Positions 15,119 to 23,394 of a DNA stretch of 64,000 nucleotides are shown piece by piece (the stretch's first letter is position 1; each line of letters starts with the position of its first letter). The notes beneath the pieces are model-generated. The model was not told the origin of the DNA and searched no databases. It saw only the letters and a program-made list of their open reading frames with translations. This DNA comes from Nocardioides astragali (GTDB taxonomy: Bacteria > Actinomycetota > Actinomycetes > Propionibacteriales > Nocardioidaceae). Made by a program: the position numbers and the translations under genes. The DNA lies in contig NZ_JAFMZM010000001.1 in NCBI RefSeq assembly GCF_024436375.1, positions 434,001 to 498,000 on the forward strand, given 5' to 3'.

Positions 15119-15507
15119 CCGCGCGGCGCAGGATCGGCACGGTCTCCGCGGCCTTCGGCGTCGTGGCGGGGTTGCTGGCCGGCGCGCTCGGCGTCGGGCT
15201 CGTGCTCGAGGCCGACAGTGCCTTCGGGCGCGCCTGGTCGTCGGCCTTCATCGTGTTCGGCGTGGTGTCCGTGCTGGGCGCGGTCGTGTCAGCGCGACCT
15301 CTCGAGGCGGACTCCCCGGCGGCACGGACCGCAGGACTGGCCACGCTGGTGCTGCTCGGCGGCTGGGCGGCGGTTGCCGCCGTGGTGGGCGCGGTCGAGG
15401 AGAGCTGGCTGTGGGGCGTGCTGCTCGGTGCCGCGGCGCTGTACCTCCTCTCGGCCGCCGCGAGGCTCTGGCGTCGTGCACCACGCGGTGCCGCCGCTCG
15501 CCGCTGA
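15106..15507 (+). CDS. Small four-TM membrane protein, candidate immunity protein
   Basis: 133 residues with four evenly spaced hydrophobic segments (VSAAFGVVAGLLAGALGVGL, AFIVFGVVSVLGAVV, LATLVLLGGWAAVAAVVGAV, LWGVLLGAAALYLLSAA) and basic ends, so an integral membrane protein. Start GTG 15106 lies 13 bp inside the upstream gene; no other start is close. Small membrane proteins of this shape, coupled to effectors that target membranes, often protect the producer. The stop is 2 bp from the convergent ABC permease stop. No domain is recognised; the immunity role rests only on position and topology. Confidence 0.72.
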   Translation: MVQLTARRRIGTVSAAFGVVAGLLAGALGVGLVLEADSAFGRAWSSAFIVFGVVSVLGAVVSARPLEADSPAARTAGLATLVLLGGWAAVAAVVGAVEESWLWGVLLGAAALYLLSAAARLWRRAPRGAAARR

Positions 15508-15509
15508 GC

Positions 15510-16211
15510 TCAGTCCTCGCCGCGCAGGGAGAACGACCGCAGCCGGTCGCCGGCGAACCACACGCCGACAGCCGTGACGACCAGGCTGGCCAGGATCGCC
15601 CACGTCAGGTTGGCCGGGTCTGGCAGCTGGGCGGAGAGCTCGTGGCCCACCCGCAGGCCCCACTGACCGATGCTGAGCCAGGCGACCCCGGTGAACAGGT
15701 TGCCGAGCAGGCTCTCCCAGATCAGCACGAACATCAGCGACGCGATGACCGCGTGCCGGGTGACCGCGGAGATCGCGAGGAACAGCGCGGAGTACGTGGT
15801 CCCCGCCACGAGCGCGCCGACGAAGAGTGCCCACGCCCGCGTGCTGTCGCCGGTGATGAGGGCAGCGACCAGGATCGGCAGCGCTCCGGCCGTGAGCGTG
15901 GCGGCGAGCGCCACGACCCACTTGCTGATGGCCACGCCGTAGCGGCTGACCGGCTTGGCGAGCAGGTAGATGATCGAGCCGTCGTCCACCTCCGGTCCGA
16001 GCACCGAGGAGGCCGCGAGGATCGCGACCAGCGGCAGCACGAGGGGGTAGCCCAGGCCGGGGAGGATGTCGAAGGCCGCGTCGCCGTCGGCGAGGGCGGT
16101 GATCAGGGACACCAGCGCGATCAGCAGGACCGGGAAGGCCAGCAGCAGGTAGAAGCGGCGGCGACCCAGCAGTGCTTGCAGGGCCAGCTTGGCGATCGTC
16201 GCGTTCATCAT
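15510..16211 (-). CDS. ABC exporter permease (ABC-2 type), second of operon
   Basis: 233 residues, about six membrane segments (FYLLLAFPVLLIALVSL, LPLVAILAASSVLG, WVVALAATLTAGALPILVAA and more). The loop VLGPEVDDGSIIYLLAKPVSRYG is typical of ABC-2 permeases in the Yhfi/NosY-like group. Last gene of a four-gene minus-strand operon; start ATG 16211 overlaps the stop of the ATPase before it (ATGA), so it should pair with the 16208-17119 ATPase. Substrate unknown; such paired ATPase-permease sets in actinobacteria often export antibiotics or lipids. Confidence 0.88.
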   Translation of the reverse strand: MMNATIAKLALQALLGRRRFYLLLAFPVLLIALVSLITALADGDAAFDILPGLGYPLVLPLVAILAASSVLGPEVDDGSIIYLLAKPVSRYGVAISKWVVALAATLTAGALPILVAALITGDSTRAWALFVGALVAGTTYSALFLAISAVTRHAVIASLMFVLIWESLLGNLFTGVAWLSIGQWGLRVGHELSAQLPDPANLTWAILASLVVTAVGVWFAGDRLRSFSLRGED

Positions 16212-17119
16212 CGGGCCACCAGGTAGGCGAAGACGCTCTCCAGCGACTCGTCGCTGGGGGAGAGCTCGTAGAGGGTCACGTCGTGCTGCTTGGCCAGGCC
16301 GGGCAGGCCGACGGCGAAGCTGCCCAGGTCGTCGACCTGGACGTCGAGGTGGTCGCCGCGCAGGCTGACCGATCGCACCGAGGCCTGCGCCATCAGGGCG
16401 GCGGCGAGGGTGCGGTTGTCGCTGGACTTGAGGGCGTACTGCACCGGCCGATCGGTCATCAGCCGGCGGATCGCACCGAAGTCGCCGGAGGCGGCGTGCC
16501 GTCCGGAGACCACGACCTCGATGTGCCGGGCGAGCCGCTCGACCTCCTCGAGGATGTGGGAGCTGAAGAGCACCGTGCGGCCCTCGTCGCCGAGGCGTCG
16601 CAGCAGGTCCATCAGGTGCATCCGCTGACGCGGGTCGACGCCGTTGAACGGCTCGTCGAGCAGCAGCACGCCGGGGTCGTGGACCAGGGCCGCGGCGATC
16701 TTCACGCGCTGCCGCATGCCCTTGGAGTAGGTGTCCAGACGGCGCCCCGCCGGCTCGACCATGTCGACCTCCTCCAGGATCCGCTCGGTGGCGGCGGCCG
16801 CGTCGGGCAGTCGGTGGAGGTCGGCGTTGGCACGGACGAACTGGCGCCCGGTCAGGTAGCCGAAGCTCAGCTCGCGCTCGGGCACCAGCCCGATCTGCCG
16901 GTAGATCTCGGTGTTGCGCCAGACCGGCTTGCCGTCGATCGTGACGTGGCCGGCCGACGGCGCGAGGAAGCCCGCCATCATCGCCATCAGCGTGGTCTTG
17001 CCAGCGCCGTTGGGACCGAGGAGGCCGGTGACGCCGGGACCGATCGAGAGCGAGACGTCGTTGACCGCGACGACGTTGCCGAACCAGCGCGAGGCCGAGT
17101 CGAGGACGAGGGTGGTCAT
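16208..17119 (-). CDS. ABC transporter ATP-binding protein, second of operon
   Basis: 303 residues. Walker A GPNGAGKTT, signature YSKGMRQR, Walker B VLLLDEPFNGVDP, and switch His in FSSHILEEV are all intact. The C-terminal ~90 residues form the extra domain common in ABC-2 exporters of the CcmA/NatA type (YALKSSDNRTLAAALMAQ). Overlaps the upstream permease by 4 bp (ATG 17119 / stop 17116) and the downstream permease by 4 bp. Works as the motor for the adjacent permease(s). Confidence 0.93.
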   Translation of the reverse strand: MTTLVLDSASRWFGNVVAVNDVSLSIGPGVTGLLGPNGAGKTTLMAMMAGFLAPSAGHVTIDGKPVWRNTEIYRQIGLVPERELSFGYLTGRQFVRANADLHRLPDAAAATERILEEVDMVEPAGRRLDTYSKGMRQRVKIAAALVHDPGVLLLDEPFNGVDPRQRMHLMDLLRRLGDEGRTVLFSSHILEEVERLARHIEVVVSGRHAASGDFGAIRRLMTDRPVQYALKSSDNRTLAAALMAQASVRSVSLRGDHLDVQVDDLGSFAVGLPGLAKQHDVTLYELSPSDESLESVFAYLVAR

Positions 17120-18003
17120 CGCGACCCCACCTTCTGGAAGCGGGCGACCAGGCCGAGGAGACAGCCCGCGACGAGCAGCAGCGCGACCAGGGCGTACGCC
17201 AGGACCCAGGCGCCGTCGACCGGCACGAACGTCTCGACCCCCGCGTCCCAGGCATTGGCGAGCCCGGTGTAGAGGGACCAGGGGGAGAACAGTCCGGCCG
17301 CGACCGACACGGCGTCGGCGTCCTGGTCCGCCGCGATGGCCTGGATCGCGGTCACGACTCCGGTGAGGACGATCAGCGCCATCACGGAGCCGACCACGGC
17401 GAAGCCGCGCCGCAGGGACACCGAGGAGATGAGCCCGGTGATGCCGGCGACCAGCAGGGCCAGCAGGGTCTGGAGCGCGACCGCCTTGAGCAGCTGGGTG
17501 ACCTGGTCGCTCTTGTCGAGGCCGGACAGCATCGCGCCGACGAAGAGCAGGAGCGTCGGCACGGCCATGAAGAACCAGAGTGCGACCGCCAGCGACAGCC
17601 ACCTCATCAGGGCGAAGAGGGGCGCGGAGAGCGGCCGTGCCAGGTAGAGCACGATCGAGCGGTGGCGCAGGTCGCGGGAGAACAGCACCGGGGCCTGCGC
17701 GGCGGCGAAGAGGCTGACCAGGAGCTGGGTCTGGTTGGTGTAGTCGGCGTAGGAGATCGGCAGCGAGGACATGCCGGTGAGGACCACCACGCCGACGACG
17801 ATCAGGGCGGGCAGGACCGACATCGCCAGGAGCAGGAACGGCATCACCTTGGACTTGCCCGAGCGTCCCAGGCCGTAGGCGTGGCGCAGGCCGGTGATGA
17901 AGAGGGTCCGCGCGATCGTGGCGGTGCCCTCGCGGAGGCCGTCGTAGCGGCGGTAGCCGAGGTCGTGGATGACACCGGGGCGGGACTGCGGGACGTCAGA
18001 CAT
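17116..18003 (-). CDS. ABC exporter permease, first of operon
   Basis: 295 residues with six predicted membrane segments (MPFLLLAMSVLPALIVVGVV, QLLVSLFAAAQAPVLFS, WFFMAVPTLLLFVGAML, LLALLVAGITGLISS, VMALIVLTGVVTAI, WVLAYALVALLLVAGCLLG). The N-terminal GVIHDLGYRRYDG stretch recurs in actinobacterial permeases of this kind. ATG 18003 is preferred over GTG 18012: it gives a short 8-bp overlap with the upstream ATPase gene. Pairs with the 17996-18958 ATPase. Confidence 0.88.
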   Translation of the reverse strand: MSDVPQSRPGVIHDLGYRRYDGLREGTATIARTLFITGLRHAYGLGRSGKSKVMPFLLLAMSVLPALIVVGVVVLTGMSSLPISYADYTNQTQLLVSLFAAAQAPVLFSRDLRHRSIVLYLARPLSAPLFALMRWLSLAVALWFFMAVPTLLLFVGAMLSGLDKSDQVTQLLKAVALQTLLALLVAGITGLISSVSLRRGFAVVGSVMALIVLTGVVTAIQAIAADQDADAVSVAAGLFSPWSLYTGLANAWDAGVETFVPVDGAWVLAYALVALLLVAGCLLGLVARFQKVGSR

Positions 18004-18958
18004 GGGCGGCACCCCCGTCGAGGAAGACGTCCTCCAGGTGGCGACGGTCTGGCTGGAGGCGCATCAGGCCCAGGCCCAGCTCGGCGGCGACGTCACGGAT
18101 GAGGTCGAAGGCCGCGCCCTCGTGAGCCAGCTCCGTCGGAGGCGGGTCGATCGCGACCATCGCGCCACGTGGCCGGCAGGTGAGGCCGCGCTTGGCGAGC
18201 GCCTCACCGAGCAGGTCACGCTCGGTCTCGGTGCCGACGACCTCGACGAGCAGGCTGCCGGTGTGCTCGATGAAGTCGCCGGTCGCGCTGGAGCGCAACA
18301 GGTGGCCGCCGTCGAGGACGATGACGTGGTCGCTGACCTGCTCGAGCTCGCCCAGCAGGTGGGAGGTGACCAGGACGGCGATGCCGAACTCGCCTCCGAT
18401 GCGCTCCACCAGCCGCAGCATGTCGTTGCGGGCGGCCGGGTCGAGGCCGTTGGTGGGCTCGTCGAGGAAGACCAGACGAGGGTCGTGGGCGAGCGCCTGG
18501 GCGAGCTTGGCGCGCTGCTTCATGCCGGTGGAGTAGCCGCCCATCGGCCGGTAGCGCTCCTCGTCGAGCCCGACGTGGCGCAGCACGTCGGCCGCTCGCT
18601 CGCGGGCCGCCGAGGCGCCGAGGCCCGACATCCGCGCCATGTGGACCACGAAGTCGCTCGCGCTGACGTCGGGCGGGAGGCAGTCGTGCTCCGGCATGTA
18701 GCCGACGAGCCGGCGGATGTCCTCGCTGGCTTCCTCGATGTCGTGGCCCAGGACGCGGGCGTGGCCGCCGGTCGGCTCGAGCAGCCCCAGCAGGATCTTG
18801 ATCAGCGTCGACTTGCCCGCGCCGTTGGCTCCGACGAGTCCGGTCACACCGGCGCCGACCTCGACCGTGAGGTCGGTCAGCGCGTGGACCGCCCCGTAGT
18901 GCTTCGTCAGGCCGGCCGTCGAGATGACTGGCGCCAGGCCGGTGAGTTCCCCCGTCAC
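17996..18958 (-). CDS. ABC transporter ATP-binding protein, first of operon
   Basis: 320 residues with Walker A GANGAGKST, signature YSTGMKQR, Walker B LVFLDEPTNGLDP and the switch His in TSHLLGELE. A C-terminal accessory domain follows the nucleotide-binding domain. I place the start at GTG 18958 (VTGEL) because TAGCGT ends 7 nt before it, the leaderless spacing used throughout the window; GTG 18967 would lie inside the spacer. It leads an operon of two ATPases alternating with two permeases, all overlapping, so two different or one hetero-multimeric exporter is made from one mRNA. Confidence 0.9.
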   Translation of the reverse strand: MTGELTGLAPVISTAGLTKHYGAVHALTDLTVEVGAGVTGLVGANGAGKSTLIKILLGLLEPTGGHARVLGHDIEEASEDIRRLVGYMPEHDCLPPDVSASDFVVHMARMSGLGASAARERAADVLRHVGLDEERYRPMGGYSTGMKQRAKLAQALAHDPRLVFLDEPTNGLDPAARNDMLRLVERIGGEFGIAVLVTSHLLGELEQVSDHVIVLDGGHLLRSSATGDFIEHTGSLLVEVVGTETERDLLGEALAKRGLTCRPRGAMVAIDPPPTELAHEGAAFDLIRDVAAELGLGLMRLQPDRRHLEDVFLDGGAAHV

Positions 18959-18965
18959 GAACCTC

Positions 18966-18971
18966 ACGCTA
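18966..18971 (-). promoter_or_regulatory. -10 element TAGCGT of the ABC operon
   Basis: TAGCGT on the minus strand, 7 nt, GTG 18958. Leaderless pattern and the basis for the start chosen. Confidence 0.5.
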
Positions 18972-19092
18972 GCGGTACGCGCCCACAGGTGGCATCAGGG
19001 AGGTCCCTGAGGCGTGTGGGGATTCGGTGAAGATCCGCGTTGGCCCGCGTACCGGTCTGCCGGGTCTCGGCAGCCCCGCCCGAGGCGGGCCC

Positions 19093-19098
19093 TAGGCT
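19093..19098 (+). promoter_or_regulatory. -10 element TAGGCT of the tRNA-Gln gene
   Basis: TAGGCT lies 10 nt before the first base of the tRNA, a usual distance for a short 5' leader. No good -35 element is seen at 16-18 bp. Confidence 0.5.
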
Positions 19099-19108
19099 TG
19101 CCTTGCAA

Positions 19109-19187
19109 TCCCCGGTTGGTCTGCCGGCAGGGCCCGCCTGACTTTGAATCAGGACTAGCGACGTAGGTTCGACTCCTACCCGGGGAG
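19109..19187 (+). tRNA. tRNA-Gln (anticodon UUG), atypically long
   Basis: Acceptor stem 19109-19115 (TCCCCGG) pairs perfectly with 19180-19186; discriminator G19187; no encoded CCA. Anticodon stem CCTGA/TCAGG with loop CTTTGAA gives anticodon TTG at 19144-19146, reading CAA (Gln). T arm GTAGG-TTCGACT-CCTAC is canonical. Two oddities: the variable loop has 9 nt (19154-19162) instead of 4-5, and the D loop TGCCGGCAG lacks the usual A14, so the gene is 79 nt long. A tRNA-Gln upstream of glmU-prs-rplY-pth is, as I recall, normal synteny in actinobacteria, which supports identity. Its 3' end overlaps the antisense pseudogene by 12 bp. Confidence 0.75.
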
Positions 19188-19972
19188 CTCATCGTCCGTC
19201 GTACTCGGGGTGTGCGCGTACCAGCCGGCCCCGGCTGGGGGTGGACCCGCCGCCTGCATCGCTATGAGGGCGCGGAGGCTTCCGTTCACCGGAGGCAGCT
19301 CCTCACGCGTCGAGCGGACGAGGTCGCCCGCCCAGAAGACGATGAACAGCTCGTCAGGGTGTCCGGAGGCGAGCAGCTCGCTGAAGTGATCGAGGAGCCA
19401 CGAGCGCCTGGTGCCGTGCTTCCGGACGACCTCCTCCCACTGGTCAGGGGTCACGAGGAACGTGCGGTCGGGCCGGGCGGGCGAACGGCGTACGACGAAC
19501 CGACCCGGAGCCAGCTCCTCGAACTCGCCCTGGAACCGGAGGACCTCGTGCAACCACGCGCGCTGGGTGGCGCGGTCCGGCAGGTCCGAGGCCTCGCTGG
19601 CCGTGCCCCGATGGGCGAGGATGTGTCCGCCGACGCCGCGCATGACTGCGAAGGCTGCCCACGGCGCGTAGGCAGAGGGCTCGTCGTAGCCCTGGGCCGC
19701 GCGCCACTCCGCGGCGAGGGGGAGGAGGAGCAGCGACCCCTCGGCGGGCACGTCGTCGGGCAGCTTGTCCCGGTCGAGCACAACCCGATGTCGAGCTGGC
19801 TGCCGTACGGCCCGGGGACGACGTCGACGGACGTTACCCGGACGTCCGTGCCGAGGCCGTCGTAGCGCTCGATCCGGTCAGCCCCGGTGCCGTACGCGTC
19901 CACCGTCTCGTCCGGGTCGAGCGGCCGGGTGAGGATCTCGAACAGACGGCGGGCGTACTCCTCGTCCTCCAT
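19176..19972 (-). pseudogene. Frameshifted gene of unknown function
   Basis: Two overlapping minus-strand frames together look like one protein of about 265 residues. The first starts at ATG 19972 behind a strong GGAGG-rich ribosome binding site (EYARRLFEILTRPLDPDETV) and reads to SQLDIG near 19790; the natural continuation (VLDRDKLPDDVPAEG) is in the -1 frame from 19781 to the stop at 19176. Loss of one base near GGGTTGTGC would explain it. No slippery heptamer is present, so programmed shifting is unlikely; a sequencing error is possible. No domain recognised. The 3' end overlaps the tRNA-Gln gene on the other strand, as if this patch had been inserted next to the tRNA. Confidence 0.6.
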
Positions 19973-20186
19973 GACCCGATCCTCCTCCCTCCCTGTAGGG
20001 CTGACGACTGCGTTCCTCCTTTCTGCGAGGAGCGATCGCCGCGACAGCGTTTGTTCTCGACCACGCTGACGTCGTCGTGGCTGCCGAGCGCTGACCCCGG
20101 CCTTCACCTCCTCGGGGGGACCAATGGCCCTGTCGCGGCAGCCACGGGACGAGGACACTCGAGACCAGAGACCAGAGGAGACCGCG

Positions 20187-20471
20187 ATGACCCACGCGCC
20201 AGCGCCTCGCCCGCCAGACCCCGTCCGGGTCGTGGTCGAGGACGTTCCCGGCCTCGAGGACCGCGTGAGCGAGGCGACGCGACGCGCTCACGCGTCCGGG
20301 TGCGCCGTCGAGCTCGTCGAGACGGCGGTGGCCGAGGACGACCACGAGGCCAGGGCACGGTTGATCCGACGCCTGGACGAGGCTCTGACGGTGGCCCGTC
20401 GCGCTGCCCCGGGTGTCGAGATCCGCGTCGGTGCTCCCATCGACCTCCCCCGCTCTCGGCACCCGCTCTGA
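20187..20471 (+). CDS. Small hypothetical protein, alpha/beta
   Basis: 94 residues from ATG 20187, preceded by an AGAGGAG ribosome binding site. The order is strand (VRVVVEDV), helix (EDRVSEATRRAHASG), strand (AVELVETAV), helix (DHEARARLIRRLDEALTVARRAA), strand (VEIRVGAP). This could be a truncated universal-stress-like or ferredoxin-like fold; nothing firm. It lies in the small accessory patch between tRNA-Gln and glmU. A direct duplication GAGACCA-GAGACCAG precedes the ribosome binding site. Confidence 0.6.
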   Translation: MTHAPAPRPPDPVRVVVEDVPGLEDRVSEATRRAHASGCAVELVETAVAEDDHEARARLIRRLDEALTVARRAAPGVEIRVGAPIDLPRSRHPL

Positions 20472-20598
20472 AAGGCGTTCTCGCGGTCGGGAGGGTCCGG
20501 AAGATGCGCTCTGCTCCGAGCAGCTCCCGAGAAGCGGTGCACCACCCCGGCGGCGACGTCGGCGGCTCCCAGCGCCAAGAGCTCGCGTCGCGCGCCGA

Positions 20599-20751
20599 TC
20601 AGGCGGCGAGCCTTGCCGACCCCGGCATGACGGTCGGCCGGCAGGAGCACGTGTCGCTGCACGCGAGGTAGGTGTGCACCGCGTGCCCACAGCCGGGGCA
20701 GGGCAGGTCGTGCGACAGGTGCTGGGTGCTGGTCTGGACTGTGTCCCACAT
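20599..20751 (-). CDS. 50-residue Cys-rich putative zinc-binding protein
   Basis: Short ORF from ATG 20751 to the stop at 20599, preceded by a GGAGG ribosome binding site 8 nt upstream. The centre reads LPCPGCGHAVHTYLACSDTCSC: five Cys in the pattern CxxC...CxxxCxC plus two His, as in zinc ribbons or small metal-binding proteins. The N-terminus (MWDTVQTSTQHLSHD) and the short tail are unremarkable. I recall similar tiny proteins in other actinobacteria, without known function. Coding is supported by the ribosome binding site and the Cys pattern; opposite-strand frames here have no such features. Confidence 0.62.
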   Translation of the reverse strand: MWDTVQTSTQHLSHDLPCPGCGHAVHTYLACSDTCSCRPTVMPGSARLAA

Positions 20752-20849
20752 GGTCGTGCCTCCGATCGGGCCTTCTCCTACAAGGACGACGATCGGGGCG
20801 TCCCTGATACGACACAGAGATGCAAATTCGCCTCCCCAGAGGCCAGTGA

Positions 20850-20855
20850 CAGACT
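20850..20855 (+). promoter_or_regulatory. -10-like CAGACT of glmU
   Basis: CAGACT, 6 nt, ATG 20862; no Shine-Dalgarno sequence. A CANNNT variant of the leaderless pattern. Confidence 0.4.
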
Positions 20856-20861
20856 GCGGCC

Positions 20862-22298
20862 ATGGACAACCTCACCGTCATCGTCCTCGCCGCCGGCGGC
20901 GGCACCCGGATGAAGTCGAAGACCATGAAGGTGCTGCACCCGATCGCCGGACGCTCCATGATCGGCCACGTGCTCCGCGCCGTGCAGGCCGTCGAGCCCA
21001 CCCGCGTCGTGGCCGTCGTCGGCCACCAGCGCGAGCAGGTCGGACCGCACATCACGGAGCTGCTGCCGGATGCCGTGCTGGCGGTCCAGGAGAAGCAGGA
21101 AGGCACCGGCCACGCCGTACGCATCGCGATGGAGGCCGCCGGGACGACCACCGGCACCGTGATCGTGGCGGCCGGTGACACCCCGCTGCTGGAAGGGGAC
21201 TCGCTGCGCGCCTTCGCCGCCGAGCACGAGGCCGCCCAGCGGGCGGTGAGCATCCTCAGCGGCCGGGTGCCCAACCCCTTCGGCTACGGCCGGATCCTCC
21301 GCAACGCCGAGGGCGACGTCGAGGCGATCGTGGAGGAGAAGGAGGCGACGCCCGAGCAGCAGGCGATCGACGAGATCAACTCCGGGATCCTGGCCTTCGA
21401 CGCCGAGTTCCTGGTCTCCGCGCTGCCGCGGATCACCAACGACAACGCCAAGGGCGAGTACTACCTGACCGACGCCGTCCACCTCGCCCGCGAGGACGGA
21501 CTCACCGTCGGTGCCCACCTCATCGAGGACGTGGCCCAGACCGAGGGCGCCAACGACCGCGCCCAGCTCGCCGAGCTCGGCAAGGAGCTCAACCGCCGCA
21601 TCGTGACCCGCTGGATGAAGGACGGGGTCACCGTCATGGACCCGGCCACCACGTGGATCGAGGCCGACGTGGTGATCGAGCCCGACGCCACGATCCTGCC
21701 CGGCACGCAGCTCCTCGGCGCGACGGTCGTCCGCGAGGACGCCGTGGTCGGGCCGGACACCACGCTCAAGGACTGCGAGGTCGGCGCCGGCGCGCGGGTC
21801 GTACGCACTCACGGCGAGCTCGCCGTCATCGGCGATCGCGCCACGGTCGGTCCGTTCGCCTACCTCCGCCCGGGCACCCAGCTCGGTGCTTCCGGCAAGA
21901 TCGGCACGTTCGTCGAGACCAAGAACTCGCTGATCGGCGACGGCGCGAAGGTCCCGCACCTCTCCTACGTCGGTGACGCCGAGATCGGTGAGGGCACCAA
22001 CATCGGGGCCGGCACGATCTTCGCCAACTACGACGGGGTGGCCAAGCACCGCACCGTCATCGGCCGGTACGTCAAGACAGGGTCCCACAACACGTTCGTC
22101 GCGCCGGTCTCGGTCGGCGACGGAGCGGCCACGGCGGGAGGCACCGTCGTACGCCGCAACGTGCCGCCGGGAGCGCTCGCCGTCAGCAGCTCGCCGCAGC
22201 GCAACCTCGAGGGGTGGACGGAGTCGAAGCGCCCCGGGACCGCGCAGGCCGATGCCGCGCGAACGGCTCGTGAACTCCAGGAGAAGACCGAGGGGTGA
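20862..22298 (+). CDS. glmU: Bifunctional GlmU (GlcNAc-1-P uridyltransferase / GlcN-1-P acetyltransferase)
   Basis: Makes UDP-GlcNAc for peptidoglycan: acetylates glucosamine-1-phosphate, then transfers UMP. 478 residues. The N-terminal pyrophosphorylase domain has the loop LAAGGGTRMKS (9-19) and the metal Asp in AAGDTPLLEG; the C-terminal half is a left-handed beta helix with hexapeptide repeats (residues about 255-450), including the acetyltransferase segment FVETKNSLIGDGAKVPHLSY and the catalytic His in KHRTVIGRY-type context. The tail is short and Lys/Ala-rich, as in actinobacterial GlmU. Followed after 100 bp by prs, a standard pairing. Confidence 0.97.
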   Translation: MDNLTVIVLAAGGGTRMKSKTMKVLHPIAGRSMIGHVLRAVQAVEPTRVVAVVGHQREQVGPHITELLPDAVLAVQEKQEGTGHAVRIAMEAAGTTTGTVIVAAGDTPLLEGDSLRAFAAEHEAAQRAVSILSGRVPNPFGYGRILRNAEGDVEAIVEEKEATPEQQAIDEINSGILAFDAEFLVSALPRITNDNAKGEYYLTDAVHLAREDGLTVGAHLIEDVAQTEGANDRAQLAELGKELNRRIVTRWMKDGVTVMDPATTWIEADVVIEPDATILPGTQLLGATVVREDAVVGPDTTLKDCEVGAGARVVRTHGELAVIGDRATVGPFAYLRPGTQLGASGKIGTFVETKNSLIGDGAKVPHLSYVGDAEIGEGTNIGAGTIFANYDGVAKHRTVIGRYVKTGSHNTFVAPVSVGDGAATAGGTVVRRNVPPGALAVSSSPQRNLEGWTESKRPGTAQADAARTARELQEKTEG

Positions 22299-22398
22299 CC
22301 CGGGGTTGGGGGATGGGCCGCAGGTGGGCGAGAATCCTGACAGCACCTCCGAACGCCCACCCCCCAAGGCTGACGAGCACAGCGAGGAGTCGCGTCGC

Positions 22399-23379
22399 GT
22401 GAGCGGTATGAAGCGGACCACCGAGAAGAACCTGATGGTCTTCAGCGGCCGGGCCTACCCCGGGCTCGCCGAGGAGGTCGCTGAGCTCCTCGAGTGCGGG
22501 CTCGTGCCCCAGGACGCCAGAGCCTTCGCCAACGGCGAGCTCTACGTCCGCTACGAGGAGTCGGTGCGCGGCTGCGACGCCTTCGTGATCCAGAGCCACA
22601 CTGCTCCGATCAACGAGTGGATCATGGAGCACCTGATCATGGTCGACGCCCTCAAGCGGGCGTCGGCGAAGCGGATCACGGTGGTCATGCCCTTCTACGG
22701 CTACGCGCGCCAGGACAAGAAGCACCGCGGTCGCGAGCCGATCTCGGCTCGGCTGATGGCCGACCTCTTCAAGACCGCCGGCGCGGACCGGCTCATCACC
22801 GTCGACCTCCACGCCGACCAGATCCAGGGCTTCTTCGACGGCCCCGTCGACCACCTGATGGCGCTGCCGATCCTCACCGACTACGTCAAGGAGAAGTACG
22901 GCGACCAGCCACTCGCCGTGGTCTCCCCGGACGCCGGGCGGATCAAGGTCGCGGAGCGCTGGTCGGCCCGCCTCGGCGGCGTACCCCTGGCGTTCATCCA
23001 CAAGACCCGCCGCACCGACGTGGCCAACGAGGTCGTCGCCAACCGCGTGGTCGGTGACGTGGCCGGCAAGATCTGCATCCTGACCGACGACATGATCGAC
23101 ACCGGTGGCACGATCGTGAAGGCCGCCGAGGCGTGCGTCGCCGCCGGCGCCGCCGGGGTGATCATCGCCGCCACGCACCCGATCCTGTCCGACCCGGCGG
23201 TCGACCGGCTCAAGAACTCCTCGGCCATCGAGGTCGTGGTCACCAACACGCTTCCGGTGCCCGCGGACAAGCAGTTCGACAAGCTGACCACGCTGTCGAT
23301 CGCGCCGCTGATCGCGCGGGCGATCCGCGAGGTCTTCGAGGACGGGTCCGTCACCTCCATGTTCGACGGCCACGCGTAG
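22399..23379 (+). CDS. prs: Ribose-phosphate pyrophosphokinase
   Basis: Forms PRPP from ribose-5-phosphate and ATP, feeding nucleotide, His and Trp synthesis and, in actinobacteria, decaprenyl-phosphoryl-arabinose. 326 residues, class I length. Signatures: FANGELYVRYEESVRG, the flexible-loop and metal segment TVDLHADQIQGFFD, VVSPDAGRIKVAER, and the PRPP loop LTDDMIDTGGTI. I choose GTG 22399 since GAGGAG (22384-22389) is 9 nt upstream; ATG 22408 in the same frame would be 18 nt away. Downstream lie paired palindromes and the convergent pepN. Confidence 0.97.
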   Translation: MSGMKRTTEKNLMVFSGRAYPGLAEEVAELLECGLVPQDARAFANGELYVRYEESVRGCDAFVIQSHTAPINEWIMEHLIMVDALKRASAKRITVVMPFYGYARQDKKHRGREPISARLMADLFKTAGADRLITVDLHADQIQGFFDGPVDHLMALPILTDYVKEKYGDQPLAVVSPDAGRIKVAERWSARLGGVPLAFIHKTRRTDVANEVVANRVVGDVAGKICILTDDMIDTGGTIVKAAEACVAAGAAGVIIAATHPILSDPAVDRLKNSSAIEVVVTNTLPVPADKQFDKLTTLSIAPLIARAIREVFEDGSVTSMFDGHA

Positions 23380-23394
23380 GGACCCTGCGGCATC

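Noticed and set aside
19770..19800. Programmed -1 frameshift in the broken gene next to tRNA-Gln
   Set aside because: No slippery heptamer or clear downstream structure; simple loss of one base explains it.
20778..22421. 547-residue open frame antisense to glmU
   Set aside because: Composition is Val/Asp/Gly/Arg-rich shadow sequence with no domain; glmU on the plus strand is certain.
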